The notes under the pieces were generated by a model, which searched no databases, was not told the origin of the DNA, and worked only from the letters and a program-made list of their open reading frames with translations. Source: Maritimibacter sp. (lineage in GTDB: Bacteria > Pseudomonadota > Alphaproteobacteria > Rhodobacterales > Rhodobacteraceae). From it: 64,000 nt of DNA. Below, piece by piece: positions 1-9,615 of the stretch. Both the position numbers and the translations under genes were made by a program. Every line of letters starts with the position of its first letter. Position 1 is the stretch's first letter. The stretch is from positions 1 to 64,000 of the forward strand of contig JAABTN010000015.1 of assembly GCA_011389895.1 (NCBI GenBank), written 5' to 3'.

Positions 1-417
1 GACGCCTCGCGCGCGCAGGATGTGAAGGCCGCCGTGGCCGCGCTCAAGGACAAGCATGCGCGTCAGGCCGAGACCTTTCCAAAAGATCACCGGCCCTGGG
101 GGTGGTTCGAAAGCCTTGCGATCGGCGACCGGTTTCAGGTCAAGCGGATCGTGGTGCACCCCGGTGCGGCGCTGAGCCTGCAATCGCACCACCACCGCTC
201 AGAGCACTGGATCGTGGTGCAGGGCACCGCGCGGGTGACAATCGGCGATCGCGAAGAATTGGTGAGCGAGAACCAGTCGGTCTATATCCCGCTTGGCGAG
301 ACCCACAGGATGGAGAACCCCGGCAAACTACCAATGGTTCTGATCGAGGTTCAGACCGGGGCCTATCTCGGTGAAGATGATATTATCCGCTACGAGGACG
401 TGTATGCCCGGGACTGA
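1..417 (+). CDS. manC: Mannose-1-phosphate guanylyltransferase / mannose-6-phosphate isomerase, C-terminal part (5' cut by window)
   Basis: The reading frame is open from base 1, so only the last 138 residues are seen and the start lies outside the window. What remains is a type II phosphomannose isomerase cupin: an RPWG motif near visible residue 31, a metal-binding cluster HHHRSEHW at about residues 63-70, and the later PLGETHRMENPG segment at about 98-109. Bifunctional enzymes of this family carry an N-terminal GDP-mannose pyrophosphorylase domain, presumably upstream. The frame overlaps the following phosphomannomutase by 14 bp, which supports a shared GDP-mannose supply operon for exopolysaccharide or LPS. 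A stand-alone cupin isomerase cannot be excluded. Confidence 0.85.
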   Translation, partial: DASRAQDVKAAVAALKDKHARQAETFPKDHRPWGWFESLAIGDRFQVKRIVVHPGAALSLQSHHHRSEHWIVVQGTARVTIGDREELVSENQSVYIPLGETHRMENPGKLPMVLIEVQTGAYLGEDDIIRYEDVYARD

Positions 418-1780
418 TCTGAGTTGTTTCAAGGCCTACGATGTCCGGGGCCGTCTTGGCGACAACCTCGACGAAGACATCGCGTGGCGCATCGGGGCGG
501 GCTTCGCGGTGGCGCTTGGGTGCCGCCGCGTGGTTCTGGGTCGCGATATCCGTGCCTCGTCCGAAGCCCTGTCGGCGGCTGTTGCCGAGGGGCTCACGGG
601 GCAGGGGGTCGAGGTCCTCGACCTCGGGCTGTCGGGCACCGAAGAGATGTATTTCGCCACCACGCATTTTGGGGCCGATGGCGGCATTTGCGTCACCGCG
701 TCGCACAACCCGATGGATTACAACGGGATGAAGATGGTGAAGGCGGGCTCGGCCCCGCTCGATCCCGCGACGGAATTGGCGCATGTGAAAGCACTGGCCG
801 AGGCGGACGATTTCACAGCGGCGGCCAAGGTGGGCCGGGTGCGGCCCGCCGAGGGCGCCCGCGCGGCCTATGTCGCGCGGGTGCTCTCTTTTGTCGATAT
901 CGCGGCACTGAAGCCATTGAAATTGCTGGTGAATGCGGGCAATGGGGCGGCTGGCCCGACATTCGATGCGCTGTTCGCGGCGCTCACCCAAAACGGCGCG
1001 CCGTTCGAGGTGGTGCGCCTGCATCACGATCCCGACCCGACGTTTCCCAACGGTATTCCCAATCCGCTCCTTGAAGAGAACCAGCCGGTGACGGCAGCGG
1101 CGGTGCGCGCCCATGGGGCAGATCTTGGTATCGCGTGGGACGGCGATTTTGACCGCTGTTTCCTGTTCGATGCCGAGGGACGCTTTGTCCCCGGCGAATA
1201 CGTGGTCGGGCTGTTGGCCGAGGCGTTTCTGGTGAAAGAGCCGGGCGCGAAGATCGTCCATGACCCCCGCGTGGTCTGGAACACGCAAGAGATCGTGTCA
1301 CGCCATGGCGGCGAGGCGGTGCAATCGCGCACCGGCCATGCCTTTGTCAAACAGGTGATGCGAGACACGCGCGCGGTCTACGGGGGCGAGATGTCGGCGC
1401 ATCACTATTTCCGTGATTTCATGGCGTGCGATTCAGGGATGATCCCCTGGCTCCTCGTGGCAGAGCTTATGAGCCGCCGGGATCAGCCCCTTGCCACCTT
1501 GGTCGATGCCCGTCGCGCGGCGTTTCCGTCATCTGGCGAGATCAATTTTCGTGTCGATGACGTGGCCCGCGTAGTGGCTGGGATCGAAGACACTTATGCC
1601 CAACATGCTACATCCCGCGATGATACAGACGGGCTTTCGCTCGCGTTTGATGAGTGGCGTTTCAACCTGCGTGCCTCCAACACCGAACCGCTGCTAAGAC
1701 TGAATGTCGAGGCGCGGGGGGATACCGGCCTGCTCGCGGCGCGGACCGAGGACCTGCGGCGGCTGATCGAAGCCGGGTGA
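404..1780 (+). CDS. manB: Phosphomannomutase / phosphoglucomutase (alpha-D-phosphohexomutase family)
   Basis: Interconverts mannose-6-phosphate and mannose-1-phosphate (often also the glucose phosphates), feeding the guanylyltransferase encoded just upstream. The 458 residues show the family landmarks in order: catalytic phosphoserine loop TASHNP (Ser about 100), Mg-binding DGDFDR (about 246-251), sugar-binding GGEMSAHH (about 327-334) and the C-terminal phosphate-binding RASNTEP (about 425). I chose the ATG at 404 over the GTG at 371: it has GAGGACG just upstream, and the protein then begins directly with the conserved FKAYDVRG. It overlaps the manC stop by 14 bp, implying translational coupling. 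Whether it prefers mannose or glucose cannot be read from sequence. Confidence 0.9.
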   Translation: MPGTDLSCFKAYDVRGRLGDNLDEDIAWRIGAGFAVALGCRRVVLGRDIRASSEALSAAVAEGLTGQGVEVLDLGLSGTEEMYFATTHFGADGGICVTASHNPMDYNGMKMVKAGSAPLDPATELAHVKALAEADDFTAAAKVGRVRPAEGARAAYVARVLSFVDIAALKPLKLLVNAGNGAAGPTFDALFAALTQNGAPFEVVRLHHDPDPTFPNGIPNPLLEENQPVTAAAVRAHGADLGIAWDGDFDRCFLFDAEGRFVPGEYVVGLLAEAFLVKEPGAKIVHDPRVVWNTQEIVSRHGGEAVQSRTGHAFVKQVMRDTRAVYGGEMSAHHYFRDFMACDSGMIPWLLVAELMSRRDQPLATLVDARRAAFPSSGEINFRVDDVARVVAGIEDTYAQHATSRDDTDGLSLAFDEWRFNLRASNTEPLLRLNVEARGDTGLLAARTEDLRRLIEAG

Positions 1781-1872
1781 GATTTCTTTGAAATCCAAGC
1801 TTAACCCGCCACTGGGGGCCGACGACAAGGCCCGGTCGAACAACGTGCCGGTGGAATAACGGGAGGACCAAC

Positions 1873-1947
1873 TGGAGCGGGTGATGAGATTCGAACTCAC
1901 GACCCTTACCTTGGCAAGGTAATGCTCTACCCCTGAGCTACACCCGC
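1873..1947 (-). tRNA. tRNA-Gly (anticodon GCC)
   Basis: Reading the minus strand gives a full cloverleaf of 75 nt. It has acceptor stem GCGGGTG/CACCCGC, D arm GCTC...GAGC, anticodon stem TTACC/GGTAA around TTGCCAA, a T arm with TTCGAAT, discriminator U and an encoded CCA end. The anticodon is GCC, decoding GGC/GGU. It lies between the phosphomannomutase and pyc, just downstream of the pyc terminator. Confidence 0.97.
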
Positions 1948-1966
1948 GTCCTGTCGGTGACGCGGA

Positions 1967-1993
1967 TGTATAAAACCCCGCTGCGCGCTTCAA
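1967..1993 (-). promoter_or_regulatory. Possible promoter of tRNA-Gly
   Basis: On the minus strand TTGAAG (1988-1993) is followed after 15 bp by TATACA (1967-1972), about 20 bp before the tRNA 5' end. The position is right but the spacing is short, so this is tentative. Confidence 0.35.
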
Positions 1994-2013
1994 GCCCAAA
2001 ATCACCGGAGCGG

Positions 2014-2052
2014 TAAAAAAGTTCGCGCCGGAAGACAGCCCCCCGGCGCGAT
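2014..2052 (-). terminator. Rho-independent terminator downstream of pyc
   Basis: On the minus strand a perfect 9-bp stem TCGCGCCGG/CCGGCGCGA (arms 2023-2031 and 2043-2051, 11-nt loop) is followed by AAC and six T (2020-2015). It sits immediately after the pyc stop codon. Confidence 0.85.
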
Positions 2053-2058
2053 CCGTGA

Positions 2059-5000
2059 CTAGTCTTCGAATTCGACCAAAAGGTCCTTTGCGTCGATCTG
2101 GGCACCCGGCGTCACGTTGACGGCCTTGACCACCGAGTCGCGTTCGGCGTGGATGCCGGTTTCCATTTTCATCGCCTCGATGGTCAGAAGCAGGTCTCCG
2201 GCTTTCACCTTGGCCCCGGCCTGCGCCGCGACCGTGGCGACGACACCGGGCATCGGCGCGCCAACGTGGCGTGGATTGCCGATCTCGGCCTTGGGGCGTG
2301 CCGCCTGCGTGGCGCTGGCCGAACGATCGGGGACGCGGATGGTGCGCGGCTGGCCGTTCAATTCAAAGAACACCCGGGCCTCGCCTTCCTCGTTGGTCTC
2401 CCCCTGCGCCTGCATTCGGATGACGAGCGTTTTGCCCGGGTCGATCTCGGCCTCGATCTCGTCCCCGGGTTCCATGCCATAAAAGAAGGTCGGCGTGGGC
2501 AGGGTGCGCACGGGCCCATAGGTTTCGTGCCGCGCGAGGTAGTCGGTGAAGACCTTTGGATACATGAGGTAGCCGTTCAGATCTTCGTCATCCGGCTCAT
2601 AGCCCTCGAAGAGATCCGCGAGCTCGTTGCGCTTCGCCTCAAGGTCGACAGGATCGAGGTGTTTGCCGGGGCGATCCGTATCGGGTTTTTCACCCTTGAG
2701 CACCTTTTTCACGATGCCCTCGGGAAAGCCGCCCGGCGGTTGGCCAAGATTGCCCTTCAACATGTCGATGACCGAGTCCGGGAAGGAGACCTCTGTGTCC
2801 GGGTCTTCCACTTCGGCGCAGGTCAGCCCCTGGCTCACCATCATCAGGGCCATGTCACCGACAACCTTCGAAGATGGCGTTACCTTCACGATATCCCCGA
2901 ACATCCGGTTCACATCGGCATAGGCCTGTGCCACCTCGTGCCATTTTTCTTCCAGCCCGAGACTGCGGGCCTGTGCCTTCAGGTTCGTGAACTGGCCACC
3001 GGGCATCTCGTGCAGGTAGACTTCGGACGCCGGGGCTTGCAGTCCGCTTTCAAAGGCCGCGTATTGGCCGCGCACCGCCTCCCAGTAATTCGATATCTCG
3101 CGGATCGCGGCGATGTCGAGACAGGTGTCACGCTCGGTGAATTGAAGCGCTTCGACGACGGTGCCAAGCGTGGCTTGGCTGGTGTTGCCCGACAGCGCGT
3201 CCATGGCGCAATCGACCGCGTCCACGCCGACATCGGCGGCGGCGAGGATGGAGCCGCTGGCGATCCCCGCCGTGTCGTGGGTGTGGAAATGGATGGGCAG
3301 GTCGACCGCGTCCTTCAGGGCCGGGATGAGCACTTTGGCGGCGGCGGGTTTCAAGAGCCCGGCCATGTCCTTGAGCCCCAGCACATGCGCGCCCGCTTTC
3401 TCCAACGCCTTCGCCATGTCGACGTAATAATTGATATCATACTTCGAGCGGTCGGGGTCGAGCACGTTGCCGGTGTAACAAATCGTGCCTTCGATTACCT
3501 TGCCGCTGTCGCCCACGGCATCCATCGCGACGCGCATGTTCTCGACCCAGTTGAGGCTGTCGAAGACGCGAAAAACATCGACGCCGGTTTCCGCCGCTTG
3601 CCGGACGAATTCGCGCACCACGTTGTCGGGGTAATTGGTATAGCCCACGCCGTTCGAGGCGCGCAAAAGCATCTGCGTCATGATGTTGGGCATCTTGGCG
3701 CGGATGTCGCGCAGGCGCTGCCACGGGCATTCCTGCAAGAAGCGGTAGGCCACGTCAAAGGTCGCCCCACCCCAGCATTCGACGCTGAACATCTGCGGCA
3801 GATTGGCGGCATAGGAGGGCGCAATGCGGATCATGTCGATCGACCGCATCCGGGTTGCGAGCAGCGATTGGTGCCCGTCCCGCATCGTCGTATCGGTGAT
3901 GAGAAGCTGGTTTTGCGCCTTCATCCATTTCGCCACCGCCTCGGGCCCTTCGGCCTCCAGAAGCGTCCGGCTGCCCGGCGGCGGCGTGTCATTGACAAGA
4001 CGCGGCATGACGGGCGGCTTGAGGTCCGAGCGGGGCTTGGGCCGTCCCTCGGTCTCGGGGTGACCGTTCACGGTGATATCGGCGACATAGGTCAGGATCT
4101 TGGTCGCCCGGTCCCGGCGCTTTCTGAAATCAAACAGCTCAGGCGTCGTATCGATGAACTTGGTCGTGTATTCGTTGTTCAGAAAAACCGGGTGTTTCAG
4201 AAGGTTGATGACGAAGTCGATATTCGTTGACACGCCCCGAATTCGGAATTCCCGCAACGCCCGGTCCATCCGTTTGATCGCCTGTTCCGGCGTCTGGCCA
4301 TGGGCGGTCACCTTCACCAGAAGCGAATCGTAGAACCGGGTGATGACCGACCCCGCGTAGGCGGTGCCGCCATCCAGCCGGATGCCCATGCCGGTCGCGG
4401 TCCGGTAGGCGGTGAGACGCCCGTAGTCGGGGATGAAATTGTTCTGCGGGTCTTCCGTGGTGATCCGGGTTTGCAGCGCGTGACCCGAAAGCTTCACGTC
4501 ATACTGGCTGGCCACACCGGTCGCCTCGGTCAGCGTCTTGCCTTCCGCGATCAGGATCTGCGCGCGGACGATGTCGATGCCGGTGACTTCCTCGGTCACC
4601 GTGTGTTCGACCTGCACGCGCGGGTTCACCTCGATGAAGAAGAAGGCGCCGGTGTCCATGTCCATGAGGAACTCGACCGTGCCGGCACATTCGTAATTCA
4701 CATGTTCGCAAATCTTGCGCCCGAGATTGCAGATTTCCTCGCGCTGCGCCTCGGAGAGATAGGGCGCGGGGGCGCGTTCGACGACCTTCTGGTTGCGGCG
4801 TTGAACCGAGCAGTCACGCTCCCAAAGGTGGTAGATGTTGCCGTGGCTGTCGCCAAGGATCTGCACCTCGACGTGGCGGGCGCGGATGATCATTTTCTCC
4901 AGATACCCTTCGCCGTTGCCAAAGGCCGCCTCGGCTTCGCGCCGCCCCTCGCGCACCTTTTCTTCCAGCTCGTCTGGCCCCTCGATCGGGCGCATGCCCC

Positions 5001-5505
5001 GGCCGCCGCCGCCCCAGGACGCCTTGAGCATGAGCGGATAGCCGATCTCGTCCGCGCTCTTGGCGATGGCTTTCATGTCCTCGCCGAGCACATCCGAGGC
5101 GGGCACGACCGGCACGCCGGCCTCGATCGCGACCTGCCGTGCCGAGGCCTTGTCGCCCAGCTTGCGCATGGTTTCGGCCTTGGGGCCAATGAAGGCGATC
5201 CCGGCGGCGTCGCAGGCATCGACGAATTCGGGGTTCTCGGACAAAAGCCCGTAACCCGGATGGATCGCATCGGCGCCCGACGCCTTGGCGACACGTATGA
5301 TTTCCTCGATCGAGAGATAGGCCGCGACCGGCCCAAGACCCTCGCCGATCTTGTAAGCCTCGTCCGCCTTGAACCGGTGAAGGCCCAGCTTGTCCTCTTC
5401 GGCATAGACCGCGACGGTCTTTTTCCCCAACTCGTTGGCGGCGCGCAGGATGCGAATTGCAATCTCGCCACGGTTGGCGACGAGGATTTTCTGGAAGTCC
5501 GGCAT
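2059..5505 (-). CDS. pyc: Pyruvate carboxylase
   Basis: ATP- and biotin-dependent carboxylation of pyruvate to oxaloacetate, the main anaplerotic step. At 1148 residues it matches full-length single-chain alpha4-type enzymes. Order of domains: biotin carboxylase (about 1-455, with the ATP-grasp glycine loop GGGGRGM near 165), carboxyltransferase TIM barrel (about 530-800, beginning with LLITDTTMRDGHQS), the PYC/OADA conserved domain (about 825-1030) and the biotinyl domain with EAMKM (biotin on Lys about 1113). It is monocistronic: about 200 bp separates it from the upstream gene and a strong terminator follows. The start is preceded by GGGGAGAGAGAC. Confidence 0.98.
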   Translation of the reverse strand: MPDFQKILVANRGEIAIRILRAANELGKKTVAVYAEEDKLGLHRFKADEAYKIGEGLGPVAAYLSIEEIIRVAKASGADAIHPGYGLLSENPEFVDACDAAGIAFIGPKAETMRKLGDKASARQVAIEAGVPVVPASDVLGEDMKAIAKSADEIGYPLMLKASWGGGGRGMRPIEGPDELEEKVREGRREAEAAFGNGEGYLEKMIIRARHVEVQILGDSHGNIYHLWERDCSVQRRNQKVVERAPAPYLSEAQREEICNLGRKICEHVNYECAGTVEFLMDMDTGAFFFIEVNPRVQVEHTVTEEVTGIDIVRAQILIAEGKTLTEATGVASQYDVKLSGHALQTRITTEDPQNNFIPDYGRLTAYRTATGMGIRLDGGTAYAGSVITRFYDSLLVKVTAHGQTPEQAIKRMDRALREFRIRGVSTNIDFVINLLKHPVFLNNEYTTKFIDTTPELFDFRKRRDRATKILTYVADITVNGHPETEGRPKPRSDLKPPVMPRLVNDTPPPGSRTLLEAEGPEAVAKWMKAQNQLLITDTTMRDGHQSLLATRMRSIDMIRIAPSYAANLPQMFSVECWGGATFDVAYRFLQECPWQRLRDIRAKMPNIMTQMLLRASNGVGYTNYPDNVVREFVRQAAETGVDVFRVFDSLNWVENMRVAMDAVGDSGKVIEGTICYTGNVLDPDRSKYDINYYVDMAKALEKAGAHVLGLKDMAGLLKPAAAKVLIPALKDAVDLPIHFHTHDTAGIASGSILAAADVGVDAVDCAMDALSGNTSQATLGTVVEALQFTERDTCLDIAAIREISNYWEAVRGQYAAFESGLQAPASEVYLHEMPGGQFTNLKAQARSLGLEEKWHEVAQAYADVNRMFGDIVKVTPSSKVVGDMALMMVSQGLTCAEVEDPDTEVSFPDSVIDMLKGNLGQPPGGFPEGIVKKVLKGEKPDTDRPGKHLDPVDLEAKRNELADLFEGYEPDDEDLNGYLMYPKVFTDYLARHETYGPVRTLPTPTFFYGMEPGDEIEAEIDPGKTLVIRMQAQGETNEEGEARVFFELNGQPRTIRVPDRSASATQAARPKAEIGNPRHVGAPMPGVVATVAAQAGAKVKAGDLLLTIEAMKMETGIHAERDSVVKAVNVTPGAQIDAKDLLVEFED

Positions 5506-5703
5506 GTCTCTCTCCCCGACCCGTCGGATTATGTTTATCGCTCGACGGTAGAAGATGCTGCAACGCGGCGCAAGCGGATGGCTTGGGGGCTCGGCAAGTG
5601 CGGTGTGAAGGCGGGGTGTGCCTTCGAGTGAGGCGGCGGGGGCCGTGGGGTGGGTGTTAAGCCACCCTTGACGGGCAAACCCCGACCATCACGTTGCTTG
5701 CCA

Positions 5704-6654
5704 TCAGTTGCCGCACATCGCGATGAACCGCGCGATCTGTTCGCGCTGTTCCGGCGCGGCGGCCCCGCCGGTCATGTCGAAGGGGGCGAGGTCGGCGTAA
5801 TGCATGACGATGCGCTCCGCCTCCGCCATCTGCGAGAACAGCGCCGTATCGCGCGGCAGGGTGCCGATCGCGTACCACTGGTCGGACCGGGGGTCGTCCA
5901 TCTGCGGCGCGACCGGCAGGCTGACGGGGGTTCCGTCCATGTCGAGCAGCACACGGCGCGGCACGTCCTCGCGTGTGTCGTGGAAGATCAGGGGTTCGAC
6001 CCAGAAGGGATCGCCGTTGTCGGGGCAGCGAAACAGCATGGCGGCGTATTCGGTCTCGGAAAACTCGGGGACCACCCAGCCCATCTTCGCGACAAAGCCT
6101 TCCTCCCAGGTGCCGGTCGTGGTGCGCCATGCGCCCGCACCGGCGGCCTCCGGCTCCGGTTCCGGGGCGCTGCGCAGGTCGAATTCGATTTCATCGCGGG
6201 TGGGGTCTGACTGGGCCAGCAGGGCGGAGAGATCGGTGTCTTCGGTGACGCTTTCAAAGCCACGCATCTGCACCGCCATCCCGCTGTTCTGCATCAGCAT
6301 GTCCGGCCCGTCCGGCGCGAGGGAAAACACCGTGAGCTGAGCCATGCTGCGGCCGATCCGCTCGTAGATCACCAGATCGGGGATGCCATCGCCGTTCATG
6401 TCGTGCGGCCCTGTGACCCGGGCAAAGAGCAACATCCCCGGCTGGGTGGTTTCGAACACGGTTTCGCCCTCGAAAATCAGCCGCACCCCGTCCTCGACAT
6501 CCTCGAGCGCGTAGCCCGCCGGCACGGCGTCCGAAGCGGGCACCGCAGCCGCGGGCAGGAGCAGCGCGAGAGACAGCGCGACGGTGCGCACAAGCCGCGG
6601 ACCGATGGCTTGCCAGCCGGTTGCATGGGTCATCGGGGTTGCTTGCATGGTCAT
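5704..6654 (-). CDS. Secreted protein of unknown function with an FG-GAP-like calcium motif
   Basis: The 316 residues start with a long n-region (two Arg and a hydrophobic stretch ALSLALLLPAAAV, about 28-43), which looks like a Sec signal peptide. A DMNGDGIPDLVIYE segment (about 90-103) is an EF-hand-like calcium loop as found in FG-GAP/VCBS repeats, here only one copy. An acidic EPEPEA linker near 168 separates two halves, and Cys residues sit near 228 and at the C-terminus (MCGN). The start ATG has GGAGGCTGGACC upstream. I do not recognise a family; a periplasmic or outer-surface location is inferred only from the signal and the calcium loop. It faces the DUF1232 gene divergently. Confidence 0.6.
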   Translation of the reverse strand: MTMQATPMTHATGWQAIGPRLVRTVALSLALLLPAAAVPASDAVPAGYALEDVEDGVRLIFEGETVFETTQPGMLLFARVTGPHDMNGDGIPDLVIYERIGRSMAQLTVFSLAPDGPDMLMQNSGMAVQMRGFESVTEDTDLSALLAQSDPTRDEIEFDLRSAPEPEPEAAGAGAWRTTTGTWEEGFVAKMGWVVPEFSETEYAAMLFRCPDNGDPFWVEPLIFHDTREDVPRRVLLDMDGTPVSLPVAPQMDDPRSDQWYAIGTLPRDTALFSQMAEAERIVMHYADLAPFDMTGGAAAPEQREQIARFIAMCGN

Positions 6655-6810
6655 GGTCCAGCCTCCTTCGCCCTCGCGCCCGTTGCCTCGGGCGCGTCAC
6701 GCGGGGCAGTGTTCCCGATACGGGATGCCTTGCCTATGAGGCATCTCGCCGCGATGGCGGGGTCGCGCCGTGCGATTTGACATGGCGAGATGCGCGCCTA
6801 GATATCTTTC

Positions 6811-7176
6811 ATGGAGCAAAGATACGCCAGATACCTCGACGGCCTCGACGCGCGCGCGCAGGAACGCGTCGTGCGCAACGGTTTTCTTCGCAAGATCAAG
6901 GGGCTGGCTCGCCACCTGCCGTTCGCGCGGGACGCGGTCGCGGCCTATTTCGCCATGCTTGACCCAAAGGTCCCGGCCCTGACCCGCGCCGCCGTGGTCG
7001 CGCCTTTGGCCTATTTCGTGATCCCCACCGACCTGATCCCCGATTTCATCGTCGGTCTCGGGTATACCGACGACGCGCTGGTGTTCTGGGCCGCGCTGAA
7101 ATCGCTTCAGGGCAAGATGACCGAGGCGCACTATGAGAAGGCGGACGGGGTTCTGGGGGAGGCGGCGGGCCCCTAG
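6811..7176 (+). CDS. DUF1232 (YkvA-type) small membrane protein
   Basis: This 121-residue protein contains the DUF1232 signature: a hydrophobic segment ending PLAYFVIPTDLIPDF (about 65-79) followed by GLGYTDDALVFW. Family members such as B. subtilis YkvA are small membrane-associated proteins of unknown function. The N-terminal 50 residues are basic and amphipathic (KIKGLARHLPFAR). The ATG at 6811 has only a weak ribosome site (AGATATC). It is divergent from the secreted protein gene and is followed, after a REP hairpin, by the RAYT gene. Confidence 0.75.
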   Translation: MEQRYARYLDGLDARAQERVVRNGFLRKIKGLARHLPFARDAVAAYFAMLDPKVPALTRAAVVAPLAYFVIPTDLIPDFIVGLGYTDDALVFWAALKSLQGKMTEAHYEKADGVLGEAAGP

Positions 7177-7206
7177 GTGTCTGGCGGAGGGTCTTGGGCA
7201 ACAATC

Positions 7207-7229
7207 CGTAGGTTGGTTGTAAACCGACC
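7207..7229 (+). repeat. REP hairpin 1 (GTAG-type), upstream of the RAYT gene
   Basis: GTAG (7208-7211) is followed by GGTTGGTT...AACCGACC, a stem with one G-T wobble. It is a diverged member of the same family as the three GTAGGGTGGGT hairpins downstream, in plus orientation, 29 bp before the RAYT start. Confidence 0.7.
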
Positions 7230-7257
7230 GTTTACCAAAAGGCCCGATGATGGCGGC

Positions 7258-7746
7258 ATGCCGGATTACCGCCGCAAATACCGCCCTGGGGGTACGTATT
7301 TCTTCACCGTGACACTGGCCGATCGTGGATCGCGTCTACTCGTCGATCGCATCGACCACTTGCGGGTCGCCTATAGAACGGTTGTGTCGGAGCGTCCGGT
7401 GCGGACCGAGGCCATCGTGGTGATGCCGGATCATATCCACGCCGTCTGGACCTTGCCGGATGGGGATGCGGATTTCTCGACGCGGTGGAAAATGATCAAG
7501 ACACGGTTTTCCAAAGACATTTTGGAGGGTGGGTTTGTACCCACCCTACGTGTCTCGGAGAGTAAGCGCGCGAAGGGGGAAGTCGGGGTGTGGCAAAGGC
7601 GGTTCTGGGAGCACATGATCCGCGATGACGCCGATTTCGCCGCGCATGTGGCCTATTGCCATGAGAACCCAGTAAAACATGGGTTTGTCACACATGCGAT
7701 GGACTGGCCGTATTCATCGGTGCACCGGGAAACAAGGGTCACGTAG
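7258..7746 (+). CDS. REP-associated tyrosine transposase (RAYT, Y1/HUH nuclease)
   Basis: The 162-residue protein is a single-domain Y1 transposase: N-terminal YRRKYRPGGTYFFTV, HUH motif PDHIHAVW (His 59 and 61), and the catalytic helix YCHENPVKHG (Tyr about 133), ending WPYSSVHR as in IS200-like RAYTs. RAYTs cut and rejoin REP hairpins marked by GTAG; they are usually single-copy and domesticated. I chose ATG 7258 because the family begins M-x-x-YRR; upstream codons run through REP 1. Codons 90-97 (GGFVPTL) are encoded by a REP hairpin lying inside the gene, and the stop codon TAG is part of REP 3. Confidence 0.9.
   Translation: MPDYRRKYRPGGTYFFTVTLADRGSRLLVDRIDHLRVAYRTVVSERPVRTEAIVVMPDHIHAVWTLPDGDADFSTRWKMIKTRFSKDILEGGFVPTLRVSESKRAKGEVGVWQRRFWEHMIRDDADFAAHVAYCHENPVKHGFVTHAMDWPYSSVHRETRVT
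7526..7549 (-). repeat. REP hairpin 2, inside the RAYT coding sequence
   Basis: Perfect 9-bp inverted repeat AGGGTGGGT (7526-7534) / ACCCACCCT (7539-7547) with a TTGT loop. On the minus strand it reads CACGTAGGGTGGGT, the same as REP 3 and REP 4. It is in frame within the RAYT gene. Confidence 0.85.
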
Positions 7747-7767
7747 GGTGGGTGCAAACCCACCTTT
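7741..7767 (+). repeat. REP hairpin 3, overlapping the RAYT stop codon
   Basis: ACGTAGGGTGGGT-GCAA-ACCCACC: GTAG at 7743-7746, stem arms 7747-7753 and 7758-7764. The TAG of GTAG is the RAYT stop. Confidence 0.85.
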
Positions 7768-7820
7768 CACGCGCGCCGCAATCTCAATAAAAGCGCCGTC
7801 TTGATAACCGCGTCGGCGAA

Positions 7821-7845
7821 GGTGGGTTGTCACCCACCCTACGTG
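7821..7845 (-). repeat. REP hairpin 4, inverted partner of REP 3
   Basis: On the minus strand CACGTAGGGTGGGT-GACA-ACCCACC; stem arms 7821-7827 and 7832-7838, GTAG complement at 7839-7842. With REP 3 it forms an inverted pair about 105 bp long, as in REPIN/BIME doublets. It lies just downstream of the ettA stop and could also help end transcription from both sides. Confidence 0.85.
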
Positions 7846-7866
7846 GCCCCGATGGAGCCAATCCCC

Positions 7867-9522
<1,656 letters not shown>

Positions 9523-9615
9523 GGGATCCTCGCGAATTCAGGGTTTCGGCCTAGATAGTCTTCCGGACGGGCAGGAGCAACAGGTTGTGGCCTGCCCCGC
9601 GCCGGTCGGTGATGC

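Noticed and set aside
2149-4230. 693-codon open frame on the plus strand opposite pyc
   Set aside because: Fully antisense to a conserved pyruvate carboxylase; translation is rich in His/Arg/Gly/Asp without motifs, as expected from high third-position GC on the other strand.
4300-5631. 443-codon plus-strand frame opposite the biotin carboxylase part of pyc
   Set aside because: Same compositional shadow; no ribosome site or family motif.
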